From DSXH01 sp037446915 (GTDB lineage: Bacteria > Bacteroidota > Ignavibacteria > Ignavibacteriales > Melioribacteraceae), in assembly GCA_037446915.1 (NCBI GenBank), contig JBBIHP010000063.1, positions 1 to 17,358 on the forward strand: a stretch of DNA of 17,358 nt, read 5' to 3'. This document shows positions 1 to 7,926 of the stretch, in pieces; within the stretch, counting starts at the first letter, position 1, and each line of letters starts with the position of its first letter. Made by a program: the position numbers and the translations under genes. A model generated the notes under the pieces. The model did no database searches. It was not told the origin of the DNA and saw nothing but the letters and a program-made list of their open reading frames with translations.

Positions 1-24
1 ATAAAACATTTTTTATCCGCGCAG

Positions 25-50
25 CCCCCGCTTTGACGGGGGATTTTTAT
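25..50 (+). terminator. Rho-independent terminator of a gene left of the window
   Basis: A perfect 6-bp GC stem CCCCCG (25-30) and CGGGGG (37-42) encloses the loop CTTTGA and is followed by ATTTTTAT. The T-run lies on the plus-strand side, so the hairpin most likely ends a plus-strand transcript entering from the left. On the minus strand the hairpin is followed by CTGCGCGG rather than T residues, so it is a poor terminator for the decarboxylase gene. Confidence 0.75.
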
Positions 51-72
51 AAAAATTATCCGGTTAAAAAAA

Positions 73-1509
73 TTATTTGAGAAGCTTTTTTAATTTGGAA
101 TTAATATAATCCCAGGCAAGCTTTATATGCCTCTCTTCCATTCGCAGTCCCGAAATTACTAATCTGATTGTAAACTTTCCCTTGAGTTTTGTATGAACCA
201 GAAACAGTTTACCGGTTTCATTAATTGCGTTCAGTAATTTTTCGTTCAGGATATTTAATTCATTTTCGTTCAGGTCATCATTTGGTTTTGCGCGAAAGCA
301 GATTGTACCAAAATAAACAGGAGCTAATCTTTCAAAGTGCGGACTTTCATCAATCCAGTTTGCAAACAATTTCGCTAATCTTAAATGTTCGCGTAGTCTC
401 TGTTGTAATCCCTCCACTCCAAAGTATCGTAGAACAAACCAGAATTTAAGTGACCGGAATCTTCTGCCGAGCTGAATTCCATAATCCATGTAGTTGATTA
501 CTGATTCCTCTGTTGTCTTAAGATATTCAGGAACGAGACTGAAAGCTCTCTTCATAACATCAGGTTTAGATGTATATAGAACACTGAAGTCGACCGGAAC
601 AAAGAGCCATTTATGAGGATTGATTACAATTGAATCCGCTCTTTCCATTCCCTTAAAATGACTTTCCATTTCCGGAAGCATTGCAGTTACTCCTGCATAC
701 GCACTATCAACGTGCAGCCATATTTTTTCATTTGCACAAATATTCGCAATCGCATCAACAGGATCTATTGCGGTTGAGGAGGTTGTTCCAATAGTTGCAA
801 CTACACAAAACGGATGATAACCATTTAACCTGTCATCTTTAATTGCCTCTTCTAACTTACCGGGAAGCATCGCAAAGTTTTGATCGGTTGCAATTTTTCT
901 AATACCATTTAGCCCGATACCAAGTGTTAATGCCGCTTTCTCGATTGATGAGTGCGTCTGTTCAGTGCAATACAAAATCATTCTTGGTAAACCGGTCATT
1001 CCATTTGTGCGGACATCCAGGCCTGTGTATTCACGTGCAGCAGCTATTGCATGCATCGTACTTACCGATGCTGTATCGTACACAATACCAAAGTAATTTG
1101 AAGGCAAGCCAATAATTTCCCTGAACCAGTTGAGAACAGTTTCTTCCAGTTCTGTTCCTGATGGATTCGATTTCCAGACCATTCCGTTTGTATTGAACGC
1201 TGCTGATAGCAACTCACCTAAAATTCCCGGTCCGCTCGATGTTGAATTGAAATATGCCATAAAGTTAGGATGATTCCAGTGAGTTACACTGGGTAAAATA
1301 ATTTTATTCAGGTCATCTATCATCTTATCAAATTTTTCTCCAGCCATAGGAGCCTTATCGGGTAATTGCGACTTTACTTCGCCGGGTTTTACTTGCGCAA
1401 GCACGGGATACTTTTCGATGTTATCGAGATAATCTGCAACCCAATCGATTAATTGGTAACCATACTTTTTAAATTCCTCGGAAGGCATATCACTTAAATT
1501 CTTGCTCAT
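73..1509 (-). CDS. PLP-dependent group II (aromatic-L-amino-acid type) decarboxylase
   Basis: This is a fold-type I PLP enzyme of the DDC/tyrosine/tryptophan decarboxylase family, which removes CO2 from an amino acid to give an amine in the cytosol. Numbered from the start chosen here (478 aa), it has the cofactor Lys300 in NPHKW, His186 in QTHSS (stacks on the PLP ring), Asp268 in HVDSAYAG (binds the pyridine nitrogen) and the LGRRFRSLKFWF block near 348-358. Tyr329 in PEYLK aligns with the flexible-loop Tyr that favours decarboxylation; plant aldehyde synthases have Phe there. The substrate cannot be read from sequence. An ATG at 1545 would add 12 residues but overlaps the hydrolase by 25 bases and has no Shine-Dalgarno sequence. 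The ATG at 1509 lies 11 bases past the hydrolase stop behind AGAG-rich sequence, so I prefer it. The gene is probably co-transcribed with the hydrolase upstream. Confidence 0.88.
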   Translation of the reverse strand: MSKNLSDMPSEEFKKYGYQLIDWVADYLDNIEKYPVLAQVKPGEVKSQLPDKAPMAGEKFDKMIDDLNKIILPSVTHWNHPNFMAYFNSTSSGPGILGELLSAAFNTNGMVWKSNPSGTELEETVLNWFREIIGLPSNYFGIVYDTASVSTMHAIAAAREYTGLDVRTNGMTGLPRMILYCTEQTHSSIEKAALTLGIGLNGIRKIATDQNFAMLPGKLEEAIKDDRLNGYHPFCVVATIGTTSSTAIDPVDAIANICANEKIWLHVDSAYAGVTAMLPEMESHFKGMERADSIVINPHKWLFVPVDFSVLYTSKPDVMKRAFSLVPEYLKTTEESVINYMDYGIQLGRRFRSLKFWFVLRYFGVEGLQQRLREHLRLAKLFANWIDESPHFERLAPVYFGTICFRAKPNDDLNENELNILNEKLLNAINETGKLFLVHTKLKGKFTIRLVISGLRMEERHIKLAWDYINSKLKKLLK

Positions 1510-1520
1510 GCTCTTACTCT

Positions 1521-2357
1521 CTAAAATTTTATTTGACTCAACCATTCACAAATAATTCTTGTAAGCTTAATTCTGCTATCGGAAAATGAATGACCGGTTT
1601 CTAAAACATGCTCGTGGTAATTTGTAGCGCCAGCCATTTTCAATGCTCCAACCATCGGTTTATGATGAATATCCAGAGGTGCAATAGTATCATACTTAGA
1701 ACTGACTATCAGCCAGTTTTTTTCCGAAAGAGTGTCTAGATGATTGAGCAGATTCCACTCTTTTTTATTCGATATCATTTCATTAAGTAATGTTACTGCC
1801 GACTCACACTTAACAAACTCCATTGCCGGCTGCATCGTATCTGCACTAAATTGAATAAGCTCGTTATTGCCTTCAATAAACTCACCGAATAAACCGCAAT
1901 TAAAACCTGCAATCGATGCAATATTTCTAATATCATTATGTTTAATTGAATTGTAGACTGTTGCAAATCCGCCCATGCTATGACCTACTAATATAATTTT
2001 GCTGGTATCAACTTTATATTTTTCTTCAGCGGATTTACTTTTTAAAAATTGAATTGCATTATCAGTATCTTCAACAAGATTTGTCCAGCGGTATTCCCCT
2101 TCGCTCCCCCAGCATCCGCGATAGTGAAATACCATTACGTTGTAACCCATTCTTCTAACTGCGTGAGCGATATCAAAATTTACTTCGTTGCCCGGGAAAC
2201 CATGAAGAAGTAGAATGGTTGGATGTAGTCCTTCTCCGGATGCAAAAAAGAAAGTACCGAGTAATCTGCATCCATTACTTGTAAATGAAACGGGCTGCAT
2301 CGAAGCCGGATACTTCGGATCGTTAGGTGCGTCCTGTGTTACTGGATCGAAATTCAT
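1521..2357 (-). CDS. alpha/beta-hydrolase fold protein (serine esterase/acyl hydrolase type)
   Basis: The protein is a 278-residue single-domain alpha/beta hydrolase. The oxyanion loop HGFPG is at 52-56, the nucleophile elbow GHSMGG places Ser127, the acid is probably Asp223 in SSKYDTIAP, and the His is His256 in ETGHSFSD. The HYRGCWGSEGEY stretch (78-89) resembles the FDYRGxGxSxG segment of YqiA/Frsa-like and dipeptidyl-peptidase-like hydrolases. There is no signal peptide, so it should be cytosolic. The stop is TAG. It is the first gene of a minus-strand pair, with the decarboxylase start 11 bases beyond its stop. A TATTTTTG box at 2382-2389 on the minus strand, 25 bases upstream of the ATG, is a candidate -7 element, without a good -33 partner. 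The substrate is unknown. Confidence 0.85.
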   Translation of the reverse strand: MNFDPVTQDAPNDPKYPASMQPVSFTSNGCRLLGTFFFASGEGLHPTILLLHGFPGNEVNFDIAHAVRRMGYNVMVFHYRGCWGSEGEYRWTNLVEDTDNAIQFLKSKSAEEKYKVDTSKIILVGHSMGGFATVYNSIKHNDIRNIASIAGFNCGLFGEFIEGNNELIQFSADTMQPAMEFVKCESAVTLLNEMISNKKEWNLLNHLDTLSEKNWLIVSSKYDTIAPLDIHHKPMVGALKMAGATNYHEHVLETGHSFSDSRIKLTRIICEWLSQIKF

Positions 2358-2399
2358 TTCAACTCTTCAAAATATTTTAATCAAAAATAAGAATAAAAC

Positions 2400-2409
2400 C
2401 TGTTAACAG
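2400..2409. repeat. Perfect palindrome CTGTTAACAG between divergent genes
   Basis: A 10-bp perfect dyad lies between the divergent hydrolase and proS genes, outside both coding regions. It sits between the candidate -7 box of the hydrolase (2382-2389) and the candidate -33 box of proS (2426-2429). It could be an operator, but a 10-bp palindrome also occurs by chance in AT-rich DNA. Confidence 0.25.
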
Positions 2410-2425
2410 TTAGCTTTCTACTTTA

Positions 2426-2457
2426 TTTTCTATTCGTATCTTCATTTCTTATCTTTG
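2426..2457 (+). promoter_or_regulatory. Candidate Bacteroidota-type promoter of proS
   Basis: TATCTTTG at 2450-2457 matches the Bacteroidota -7 consensus TAnnTTTG exactly. A TTTT box at 2426-2429, one mismatch from the -33 TTTG, lies 20 bases upstream. Transcription would begin near 2464, giving a leader of about 23 bases before the proS ATG, with AGAGA as a weak ribosome site. Whether the organism uses this promoter type is inferred. Confidence 0.5.
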
Positions 2458-2486
2458 CACATTATTTTCAAATAACATAGAGAAAT

Positions 2487-4172
2487 ATGCGCTTCACAAA
2501 AAACTTCATCCCGACTCTCAAAGAAGTTCCGGCAGATGCCGTTATTCCAAGTCATGTTTTAATGATCCGTTCCGGTATGGTAAGAATGTTATCGGCGGGA
2601 ATTTATTCCTTTCTACCGCTCGGTTATAAAGTTGTAAGAAAAATTTCCGATATCATCCGCGATGAGATGAATGCAATTGGTGGACAGGAATTTCACTTTC
2701 CGGGATTAAATCCAAAAGAGATCTGGGATGCAACCGGAAGAGTTGAAGCCTTCGGCGATATTTTATTTCATGTAAAAAACCGCGAGTACGTTCTTGCACC
2801 AACACATGAAGAGATTGTTGCTTTCCACGCTAAAGGTGCTGTTACTTCATATAAAGATCTTCCTCAAATCTGGTATCAGATACAAACTAAGTTCCGTAAT
2901 GAACCGAGACCAAGAAGCGGTGTTATACGTGGAAGACAATTTTTAATGAAAGACGCTTACACTCTCGATAAAGATTTTGAAGGTCTCGATGCTGGCTATG
3001 CTAAACATGATATGGCTTATAGAAAAATTTTTGACAGATGCGGACTTAAATACTTTGTTGTTGGAGCTTCATCAGGTGCAATGGGCGGAAGTAAATCTGA
3101 AGAATTTATGGTTAAGAGCGATGCCGGAGAAGATACAATTGCTTATTGCGAAAAATGCGGTTACGCAGCGAATGTTGAAGTTGCTCAATCAGTTGCTAAA
3201 TCTGCGACACGGCATTCCGAGAGTAAATCATATTATGAAATTTCAACACCAAATGTAAAATCAATTGATGAGCTTTGTGCATTCTTAAAGATTGATGAAC
3301 ATGAAACCGCCAAATCGAGAGTCTATATTCATGATAGCAAACCTGTTCTGGTTCTAATGCTCGGTAATGATGAAGTGAACGAAACAAAACTTGGTAGTCT
3401 CCTTGGCGGCAATGTTCGTCCTGCACATCCCGAAGAATTAAAAGAGATTTCAGGAGCAGATGCCGGTTCAATCGGACCGATAGGATTTAAGAACAGGATT
3501 ATTGCTGATAGTCTTCTTAAAGATGCAAATAATCTTTACAGCGGCGCTAATAAAAACGATTATCACATCGGCGGAATTGATCTTAAACGCGATGTTCCTA
3601 ATATTGAATATGCAGACCTCCGCACGATTGAAAACGGTGAATCATGTATCCGATGTGCTTCAACACTGGAAGTATTTAAAGCAATTGAACTCGGGCATAT
3701 TTTCAAACTCGGCACAAAATATTCCGAAGCGCTTGGTGTTAATTATCTTGATGAGAACGGCAAAGAACACCCGATTGTAATGGGTAGTTACGGAATAGGC
3801 GTTGAGAGAATTTTTGCTTGCTACATCGAACAGAACTACGACGATAAAGGAATTATCTGGAAGAAACCCCTCGCTCCGTTCGATATTCATCTTATCGGAT
3901 TGAATATGAAAAATAATCTGGTTTCCGAAACTTCAAATAAACTTTATGATGATTTGCAAAAGGAAGGGTTTGAGGTCCTATTCGATGACAGAAATGATGT
4001 AAGCGCCGGTGTTAAGTTTAACGATGCCGATCTTCTTGGAATGCCCGTTCAAGTAATTGTTGGCGAGAAGAATTTAAAAGATGGAAAAGTTGAATTGAAA
4101 AAACGTGTTACAAATGAAAAAAATGTTTTAGAGCTATCCGGATTAATAAATAAACTAAAAGAACTAAACTAA
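2487..4172 (+). CDS. proS: Prolyl-tRNA synthetase, bacterial type with inserted editing domain
   Basis: ProRS charges tRNA-Pro with proline in the cytosol. The length of 561 aa fits the bacterial type (about 570). Class II motif 2 lies at 137-159 (FRNEPRPRSG onward), motif 3 is GSYGIGVERI at 433-442, and the C-terminal anticodon-binding domain starts near 463. Between motifs 2 and 3 (about 225-390) lies the YbaK-like INS domain that hydrolyses Ala-tRNA-Pro. It keeps a Lys at 276 matching the E. coli editing Lys, the GSIGPIG loop (327-333) and His360 in DYHIGG. Two Cys pairs (221/224 and 387/390) flank the insertion. INS removes Ala but not Cys from tRNA-Pro. That matters here because the free YbaK homologue further along is interrupted. 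The gene heads a plus-strand run. Confidence 0.97.
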   Translation: MRFTKNFIPTLKEVPADAVIPSHVLMIRSGMVRMLSAGIYSFLPLGYKVVRKISDIIRDEMNAIGGQEFHFPGLNPKEIWDATGRVEAFGDILFHVKNREYVLAPTHEEIVAFHAKGAVTSYKDLPQIWYQIQTKFRNEPRPRSGVIRGRQFLMKDAYTLDKDFEGLDAGYAKHDMAYRKIFDRCGLKYFVVGASSGAMGGSKSEEFMVKSDAGEDTIAYCEKCGYAANVEVAQSVAKSATRHSESKSYYEISTPNVKSIDELCAFLKIDEHETAKSRVYIHDSKPVLVLMLGNDEVNETKLGSLLGGNVRPAHPEELKEISGADAGSIGPIGFKNRIIADSLLKDANNLYSGANKNDYHIGGIDLKRDVPNIEYADLRTIENGESCIRCASTLEVFKAIELGHIFKLGTKYSEALGVNYLDENGKEHPIVMGSYGIGVERIFACYIEQNYDDKGIIWKKPLAPFDIHLIGLNMKNNLVSETSNKLYDDLQKEGFEVLFDDRNDVSAGVKFNDADLLGMPVQVIVGEKNLKDGKVELKKRVTNEKNVLELSGLINKLKELN

Positions 4173-4177
4173 ATTTT

Positions 4178-4247
4178 ACACAAAGGACAGAGAAGATTTT
4201 CTAAGCCGGTTTTATACTCTGCGCTCCCAACAAATTCTCTGCGTGTT
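4178..4247. repeat. Degenerate inverted/direct repeat with CTCTGCG motifs
   Basis: The proS-rsmI gap holds CAGAGAA (4188-4194) and its exact complement TTCTCTG (4235-4241), 40 bases apart. CTCTGCG occurs twice in direct orientation (4217-4223 and 4237-4243). The outer parts, ACACAAAGGA on the left and CGTGTT on the right, are also roughly complementary. It resembles, from memory, the CACAGAGAA/TTCTCTGTG-type dispersed intergenic hairpins found in many genomes. It looks decayed and has no T-run, so it is not a canonical terminator. Confidence 0.4.
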
Positions 4248-4255
4248 AGTCTTTT

Positions 4256-4930
4256 ATGATTCCAAAACTCTTCATAGTCTCAACACCTATCGGTAATTAC
4301 GATGATATTACTCTCCGCGCTATTAATATTCTGAAAGAGGTCGATTTTATTATCTGCGAAGAATTTAAAGAAGCACACCGGTTGCTTTCACATATCAAAA
4401 TTGATAAAGAATTATTCTCACTTAATGAACACAACGAAGATGAAGCAAGTGAAGATATTCTAAGAAAGATTAAAGAAAATAAATCTGCAGCATTAATATC
4501 AGATTGCGGCACACCCCTTTTCTCTGATCCGGGCACAAAACTTATCCAATTATGTATTGAAAGTAACATAGAAGTAGTCCCGATACCGGGTCCAAGTTCA
4601 ATAATGGCTGCTCTGGTCGGTTCCGGATTTAAGCTTGATAAATTTTATTATGCCGGATGGCTCTCTCCAAAATCAGATATTCGCAAAAAAGAATTGAGCA
4701 GATTAAAAAGTATTAAAGAAATTATTGTGTTAATGGAGACTCCTTACCGACTTAAGACAATTCTAACCGACATTGTTAAAGTATTCGGAAGTAATACCCG
4801 ATTAGTAGTTGGGTTTGATCTGACTTTACCGACAGAAAAATTTTTACGAGGCACCTCTGCAGAGATTCTAAAAATTGTTGAAACAAAAAATCTTAAAGGC
4901 GAGTTTATTATAATTATAGATAACACATAA
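4256..4930 (+). CDS. rsmI: RsmI-like SAM-dependent methyltransferase (16S rRNA C1402 2'-O type)
   Basis: This is a tetrapyrrole-methylase-fold SAM enzyme. RsmI methylates the 2'-O of C1402 in 16S rRNA. Supporting motifs are STPIGNYDDITLRA (9-22), the SAM-binding SDCGTPLFSDPG (82-93), PGPSSIMAALVGSG (110-123), a Lys-rich stretch in the place of the family's PRK linker, ETPYRL (153-158) and the closing KGEFIIII. It has 224 residues against about 286 in E. coli, lacking the C-terminal extension. The usual AEDTR block after strand 2 is replaced by CEEFKEAHRLL (34-44), so it may be a divergent RsmI or a related paralogue with another target. No Shine-Dalgarno sequence precedes the ATG. It ends 11 bases before the next gene. 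Confidence 0.75.
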   Translation: MIPKLFIVSTPIGNYDDITLRAINILKEVDFIICEEFKEAHRLLSHIKIDKELFSLNEHNEDEASEDILRKIKENKSAALISDCGTPLFSDPGTKLIQLCIESNIEVVPIPGPSSIMAALVGSGFKLDKFYYAGWLSPKSDIRKKELSRLKSIKEIIVLMETPYRLKTILTDIVKVFGSNTRLVVGFDLTLPTEKFLRGTSAEILKIVETKNLKGEFIIIIDNT

Positions 4931-4941
4931 GGATCCTTCGA

Positions 4942-5946
4942 ATGAAGCGCAACATGTTCAGCTGGCTGGAAGAATTAAAATCTACTTCCCGTAAAAAACC
5001 ACTACCGGTACTATCATTTCCCGCCATTCAACTAACCAACGTTACTGTAAACGATATTGTTAAGAATGGCGAAATCCAGGCAGTATGTATGAAAACAATT
5101 TCTGAGAGATATAACACAGCTGCTTCGGTTAGTAATATGGATCTTTCAGTTGAAGCCGAGGCATTCGGTTCGCAAATAATGTTTTCCGATGATGAAGTCC
5201 CTACTGTAACAGGATCGCTGGTAAATACAGAAGATGATATTAATGCTCTTCGTATTCCCAAAGTCGGTTCAGCCCGTACTGGTGAATACATTAAGGCAAT
5301 TGAGATAGCTTCGAAACAAATTACAGATCGACCTGTAATTGCAGGTGTTATTGGACCATTCTCACTTAGCGGTCGGCTTGCGGAGATTACAGAATTTATG
5401 ATGAAAACAATTACCGAACCGGAGACCGCTCATAAAATATTATCCAAGGCCGCAAGTTTTCTAACCGATTACATACTTGCATTCAAAGAAGCCGGTGCCA
5501 ACGGGGTAATTATGGCTGAACCGGCTGCCGGTTTATTGTCCCCGGAATTATGTGCAGAGTTTTCGAGTAGTTACATTAAGCAAATTATTCAAAAAGTTGA
5601 AGACGAAAATTTCATTGTAATCTATCATAATTGCGGTAATACGGTTCCGCTTGTTAACGAAATTTTGTCCACAGGCGCAAGAGCAATTCATCTTGGTAAC
5701 GCAATCAATCTGATGGACGTGATTGAAAAATATCCTGAAGAAAAAATTATACTCGGCAATTTGGATCCATCCGGAGTTTTCTTAAATGGTAATCCGGAAT
5801 CTGTTTCTAACTCTACAAGAAAATTATTAGACACGCTTGGTAAATACCCTAACTGGATAATCTCTTCCGGGTGTGATATCCCGCCGATGACACCAATAAA
5901 AAATATTGATAGTTTTTTTGAAACTGTGAGTGAGTTTTATAAATGA
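4942..5946 (+). CDS. Uroporphyrinogen decarboxylase-family protein, MtaA/CmuA-like zinc methyltransferase type
   Basis: The 334-residue protein has the URO-D superfamily TIM barrel. It carries the zinc-thiol methyltransferase pattern His-X-Cys (His229-Cys231 in YHNCGN) with a distal Cys311 in SSGCDIPP, as in MtaA/MtbA/CmuA, which transfer methyl groups from corrinoid proteins to thiols. Glu193 in MAEPAAG and GPFSLSGRL (138-146) also match that branch. True HemE proteins lack this Cys set, so a haem role is unlikely. No corrinoid protein gene is beside it, so substrate and partner are unknown. AAGGAT, part of the palindrome AAGGATCCTT at 4929-4938, supplies the ribosome site. The gene is probably translated in one transcript with rsmI and the dipeptidase that follows 13 bases later. 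Confidence 0.8.
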   Translation: MKRNMFSWLEELKSTSRKKPLPVLSFPAIQLTNVTVNDIVKNGEIQAVCMKTISERYNTAASVSNMDLSVEAEAFGSQIMFSDDEVPTVTGSLVNTEDDINALRIPKVGSARTGEYIKAIEIASKQITDRPVIAGVIGPFSLSGRLAEITEFMMKTITEPETAHKILSKAASFLTDYILAFKEAGANGVIMAEPAAGLLSPELCAEFSSSYIKQIIQKVEDENFIVIYHNCGNTVPLVNEILSTGARAIHLGNAINLMDVIEKYPEEKIILGNLDPSGVFLNGNPESVSNSTRKLLDTLGKYPNWIISSGCDIPPMTPIKNIDSFFETVSEFYK

Positions 5947-5959
5947 ACTTAAGATAAAA

Positions 5960-6628
5960 ATGCTGACAGCAAAATTTAGAATTTCAACAACATACTTATT
6001 TCTCCCTCTTTTTTTATTCATAAATTTTCTCCATAATGCTCAGCCAAAAAATGAGGGACCTCTTCAAAAACCGGAACTTGTAGAGTTAATAAAACTTGAT
6101 TCCACTTTTCATCTTGATATTAGATATGCAACAGAAAATAATTTTACCGGAAAACCTGTTTATACACAGGCAAGAGCTTTTCTTCAAAAACCCGCAGCCG
6201 AAGCTTTGGTGAGGGTGAATAAAAAATTAAAAGAACACGGATTCGGTTTATTAATTTTTGACGGTTACCGTCCGTGGTCTGTAACAAAACTTTTCTGGGA
6301 TGCTGCAACTGAAGAAGAGAGAGAAATTGGTTTTGTTGCTAATCCAGCAAAAGGTTCTCGGCATAACAGAGGTTGTGCCGTTGATCTCTCTCTGTACAAT
6401 CTTGCAACAGGAAAAGAAATCGAGATGCCAAGTAATTATGATGAATTCAATGAGAAGGCATTTTATAATTATGACGGAGGAGATTCCGAAGCGAGAAGGT
6501 TTAGAGATTTATTGATAGGCACAATGGAAGAGGAGGGCTTTAAGGTTCTTGAAACAGAATGGTGGCACTTCGATTACAAGGATTGGCAGTTATATCCAAT
6601 ACTGGACCTAAAGTTTGAAGAGTTATGA
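5960..6628 (+). CDS. D-alanyl-D-alanine dipeptidase (VanX/DdpX type, peptidase M15D), exported
   Basis: This zinc peptidase cleaves the D-Ala-D-Ala dipeptide. Numbered from the ATG at 5960 (222 aa), the zinc ligands are His135 and Asp142 in SRHNRGCAVDLSL and His203 in EWWHFDY, with Glu200 as general base and Arg104 in GYRPWS. The spacings (7 and 3 residues) match VanX. A GTG at 5930 would overlap the previous gene by 17 bases and put ten charged and polar residues before the signal sequence. The ATG at 5960 gives a normal signal peptide ending near HNAQ (about residue 27). VanX of resistance operons is cytoplasmic; an exported form suggests scavenging of cell-wall D-Ala-D-Ala rather than vancomycin resistance, and no vanH/vanA/vanRS genes are nearby. 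Confidence 0.9.
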   Translation: MLTAKFRISTTYLFLPLFLFINFLHNAQPKNEGPLQKPELVELIKLDSTFHLDIRYATENNFTGKPVYTQARAFLQKPAAEALVRVNKKLKEHGFGLLIFDGYRPWSVTKLFWDAATEEEREIGFVANPAKGSRHNRGCAVDLSLYNLATGKEIEMPSNYDEFNEKAFYNYDGGDSEARRFRDLLIGTMEEEGFKVLETEWWHFDYKDWQLYPILDLKFEEL

Positions 6629-6643
6629 CAAGAGAAGTTTCTG

Positions 6644-7810
6644 ATGACACTACAAAAAATTATTTTAATATTATTGATCTCTCTAACCTCAACATTCCCA
6701 CAGCAAAATAAGGTATCAGTTTTCAAGTCGGGGACTGAAGGTTATAATACTTTTAGAATTCCAGCTATAATTAAATCACCTAATGGCGATCTACTTGCCT
6801 TCTGCGAAGGAAGGTTACAGGGGTCCGCTGATTTCGGTGATATAAATATTGTAATGAAACGAAGCACCGATAATGGCGTTACCTGGAGTTCTATTTACAC
6901 AATAGTCGACTACGACTCACTTCAAGCCGGTAATCCCGCTCCTGTTGTTGACTTACTGGATCCTGAGTTCCCGAACGGAAGAATTTTCCTCTTCTATAAC
7001 ACCGGAAATAATCACGAAAATGAAATCCGAAAAGGCAATGGTCTACGAGAAGCATGGTATAAATCATCTACCGATAACGGATTAACATGGTCCGATCCGG
7101 TTAATATTACTAAAATGGTCCATCGCCCGAAGCAACCGAACATTAATCCAGAATATAATTTTGACGAAGACTGGCGGACAATTGCTAACACTCCCGGTCA
7201 TGCGATTCAATTTCGTTCAGGAAAATTCAAAGGAAGAATTTATGTAGCCGCCAATCATTCGGAAGGCGAACCAAAAGAAAATTTTAAGGATTACTTTGCA
7301 CATGGTTACTATTCGGATGATCACGCAAAGAGTTTCCGTATAAGTGAAAATGTAAAGATACCGGGTTCAAATGAATCGGCTGCGGCGCTGCTTTCTGATG
7401 GCTCATTAATGCTCAACAGCAGGAACCAGAGCGGAGATGTTAAAGCCAGAATTATATCAATCAGCCGGGATGGCGGTGCCTCTTGGGATACTTCCTATTT
7501 CGATTACAACTTGCCCGATCCCGTTTGCCAGGGTTCCCTTTTATCATTCGAGATTAATAATGGGAAAAATATTCTTGCTTTCAGCAACCCCGCGGATTCC
7601 ATTAGAAGAAACAAACTTACACTCAGATTAAGTCAAGATGATGGAAAAAGCTGGTTCATAAATATTTTAGTTGATGAAGATTTTGATAACACAGTAAAAG
7701 ATTTTACTTCCTATTCCGACATAGTCAAAATATCCAATTCGGAGCTGGGAATTCTTTATGAAAGAGAAAATTATTCTGAGATTGTTTTCACAGTTGTTAG
7801 GTTTGAATAA
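6644..7810 (+). CDS. Exo-alpha-sialidase (neuraminidase, GH33), exported
   Basis: The protein has 388 residues with an N-terminal signal peptide (about 1-20, MTLQKIILILL start). It shows the GH33 six-blade propeller signs: FRIP at 37-40 with Arg38 of the carboxylate-binding triad, and four Asp-boxes ending in Trp81, Trp149, Trp281 and Trp337. Glu244 in GSNESAA, Arg260 in LNSRN, an Arg pair at 321-322 and Tyr372 in LYE match the catalytic Glu, second and third Arg and nucleophile Tyr. TPGHAIQF (183-190) is also typical. It should release terminal sialic acids from glycans outside the cytoplasm. No nanA/nanE/nanK genes are in the window. It starts 15 bases after the dipeptidase and ends the tight part of the plus-strand run. 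Confidence 0.92.
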   Translation: MTLQKIILILLISLTSTFPQQNKVSVFKSGTEGYNTFRIPAIIKSPNGDLLAFCEGRLQGSADFGDINIVMKRSTDNGVTWSSIYTIVDYDSLQAGNPAPVVDLLDPEFPNGRIFLFYNTGNNHENEIRKGNGLREAWYKSSTDNGLTWSDPVNITKMVHRPKQPNINPEYNFDEDWRTIANTPGHAIQFRSGKFKGRIYVAANHSEGEPKENFKDYFAHGYYSDDHAKSFRISENVKIPGSNESAAALLSDGSLMLNSRNQSGDVKARIISISRDGGASWDTSYFDYNLPDPVCQGSLLSFEINNGKNILAFSNPADSIRRNKLTLRLSQDDGKSWFINILVDEDFDNTVKDFTSYSDIVKISNSELGILYERENYSEIVFTVVRFE

Positions 7811-7838
7811 CATGCTTTTCTATTTCCCTACCCGCTCT

Positions 7839-7870
7839 CTTGAATTCCAGCCTGAATTTTAATAATCTTG
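7839..7870 (+). promoter_or_regulatory. Candidate promoter of the nfu gene
   Basis: TAATCTTG at 7863-7870 is one mismatch from TAnnTTTG, and CTTG at 7839-7842 is one mismatch from the -33 TTTG, 20 bases apart. Transcription would begin near 7877, about 50 bases before the ATG. The -7 box overlaps the left arm of an inverted repeat. Confidence 0.4.
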
Positions 7871-7898
7871 CAATAGAACTATCTGATTAATATTCAGG
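7851..7898. repeat. 13-bp imperfect inverted repeat upstream of nfu
   Basis: CCTGAATTTTAAT (7851-7863) and ATTAATATTCAGG (7886-7898) are complementary at 12 of 13 positions with 22 bases between them. The left arm touches the candidate -7 box and the right arm ends 16 bases before the AAAGGAG ribosome site. It could be an operator pair or a leader hairpin. No T-run follows, so it is not a classical terminator for the sialidase gene. Confidence 0.45.
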
Positions 7899-7926
7899 TT
7901 TATATATACAAATAAAGGAGAAAAAC

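Noticed and set aside
4942..5946. hemE, haem biosynthesis
   Set aside because: The His-X-Cys and distal Cys zinc site marks the MtaA/CmuA-like branch, and no other haem gene is adjacent.
5960..6628. VanX-type vancomycin resistance gene
   Set aside because: There is no VanH, VanA/B-type ligase or VanRS nearby, and the protein has a signal peptide, which fits scavenging better than resistance.
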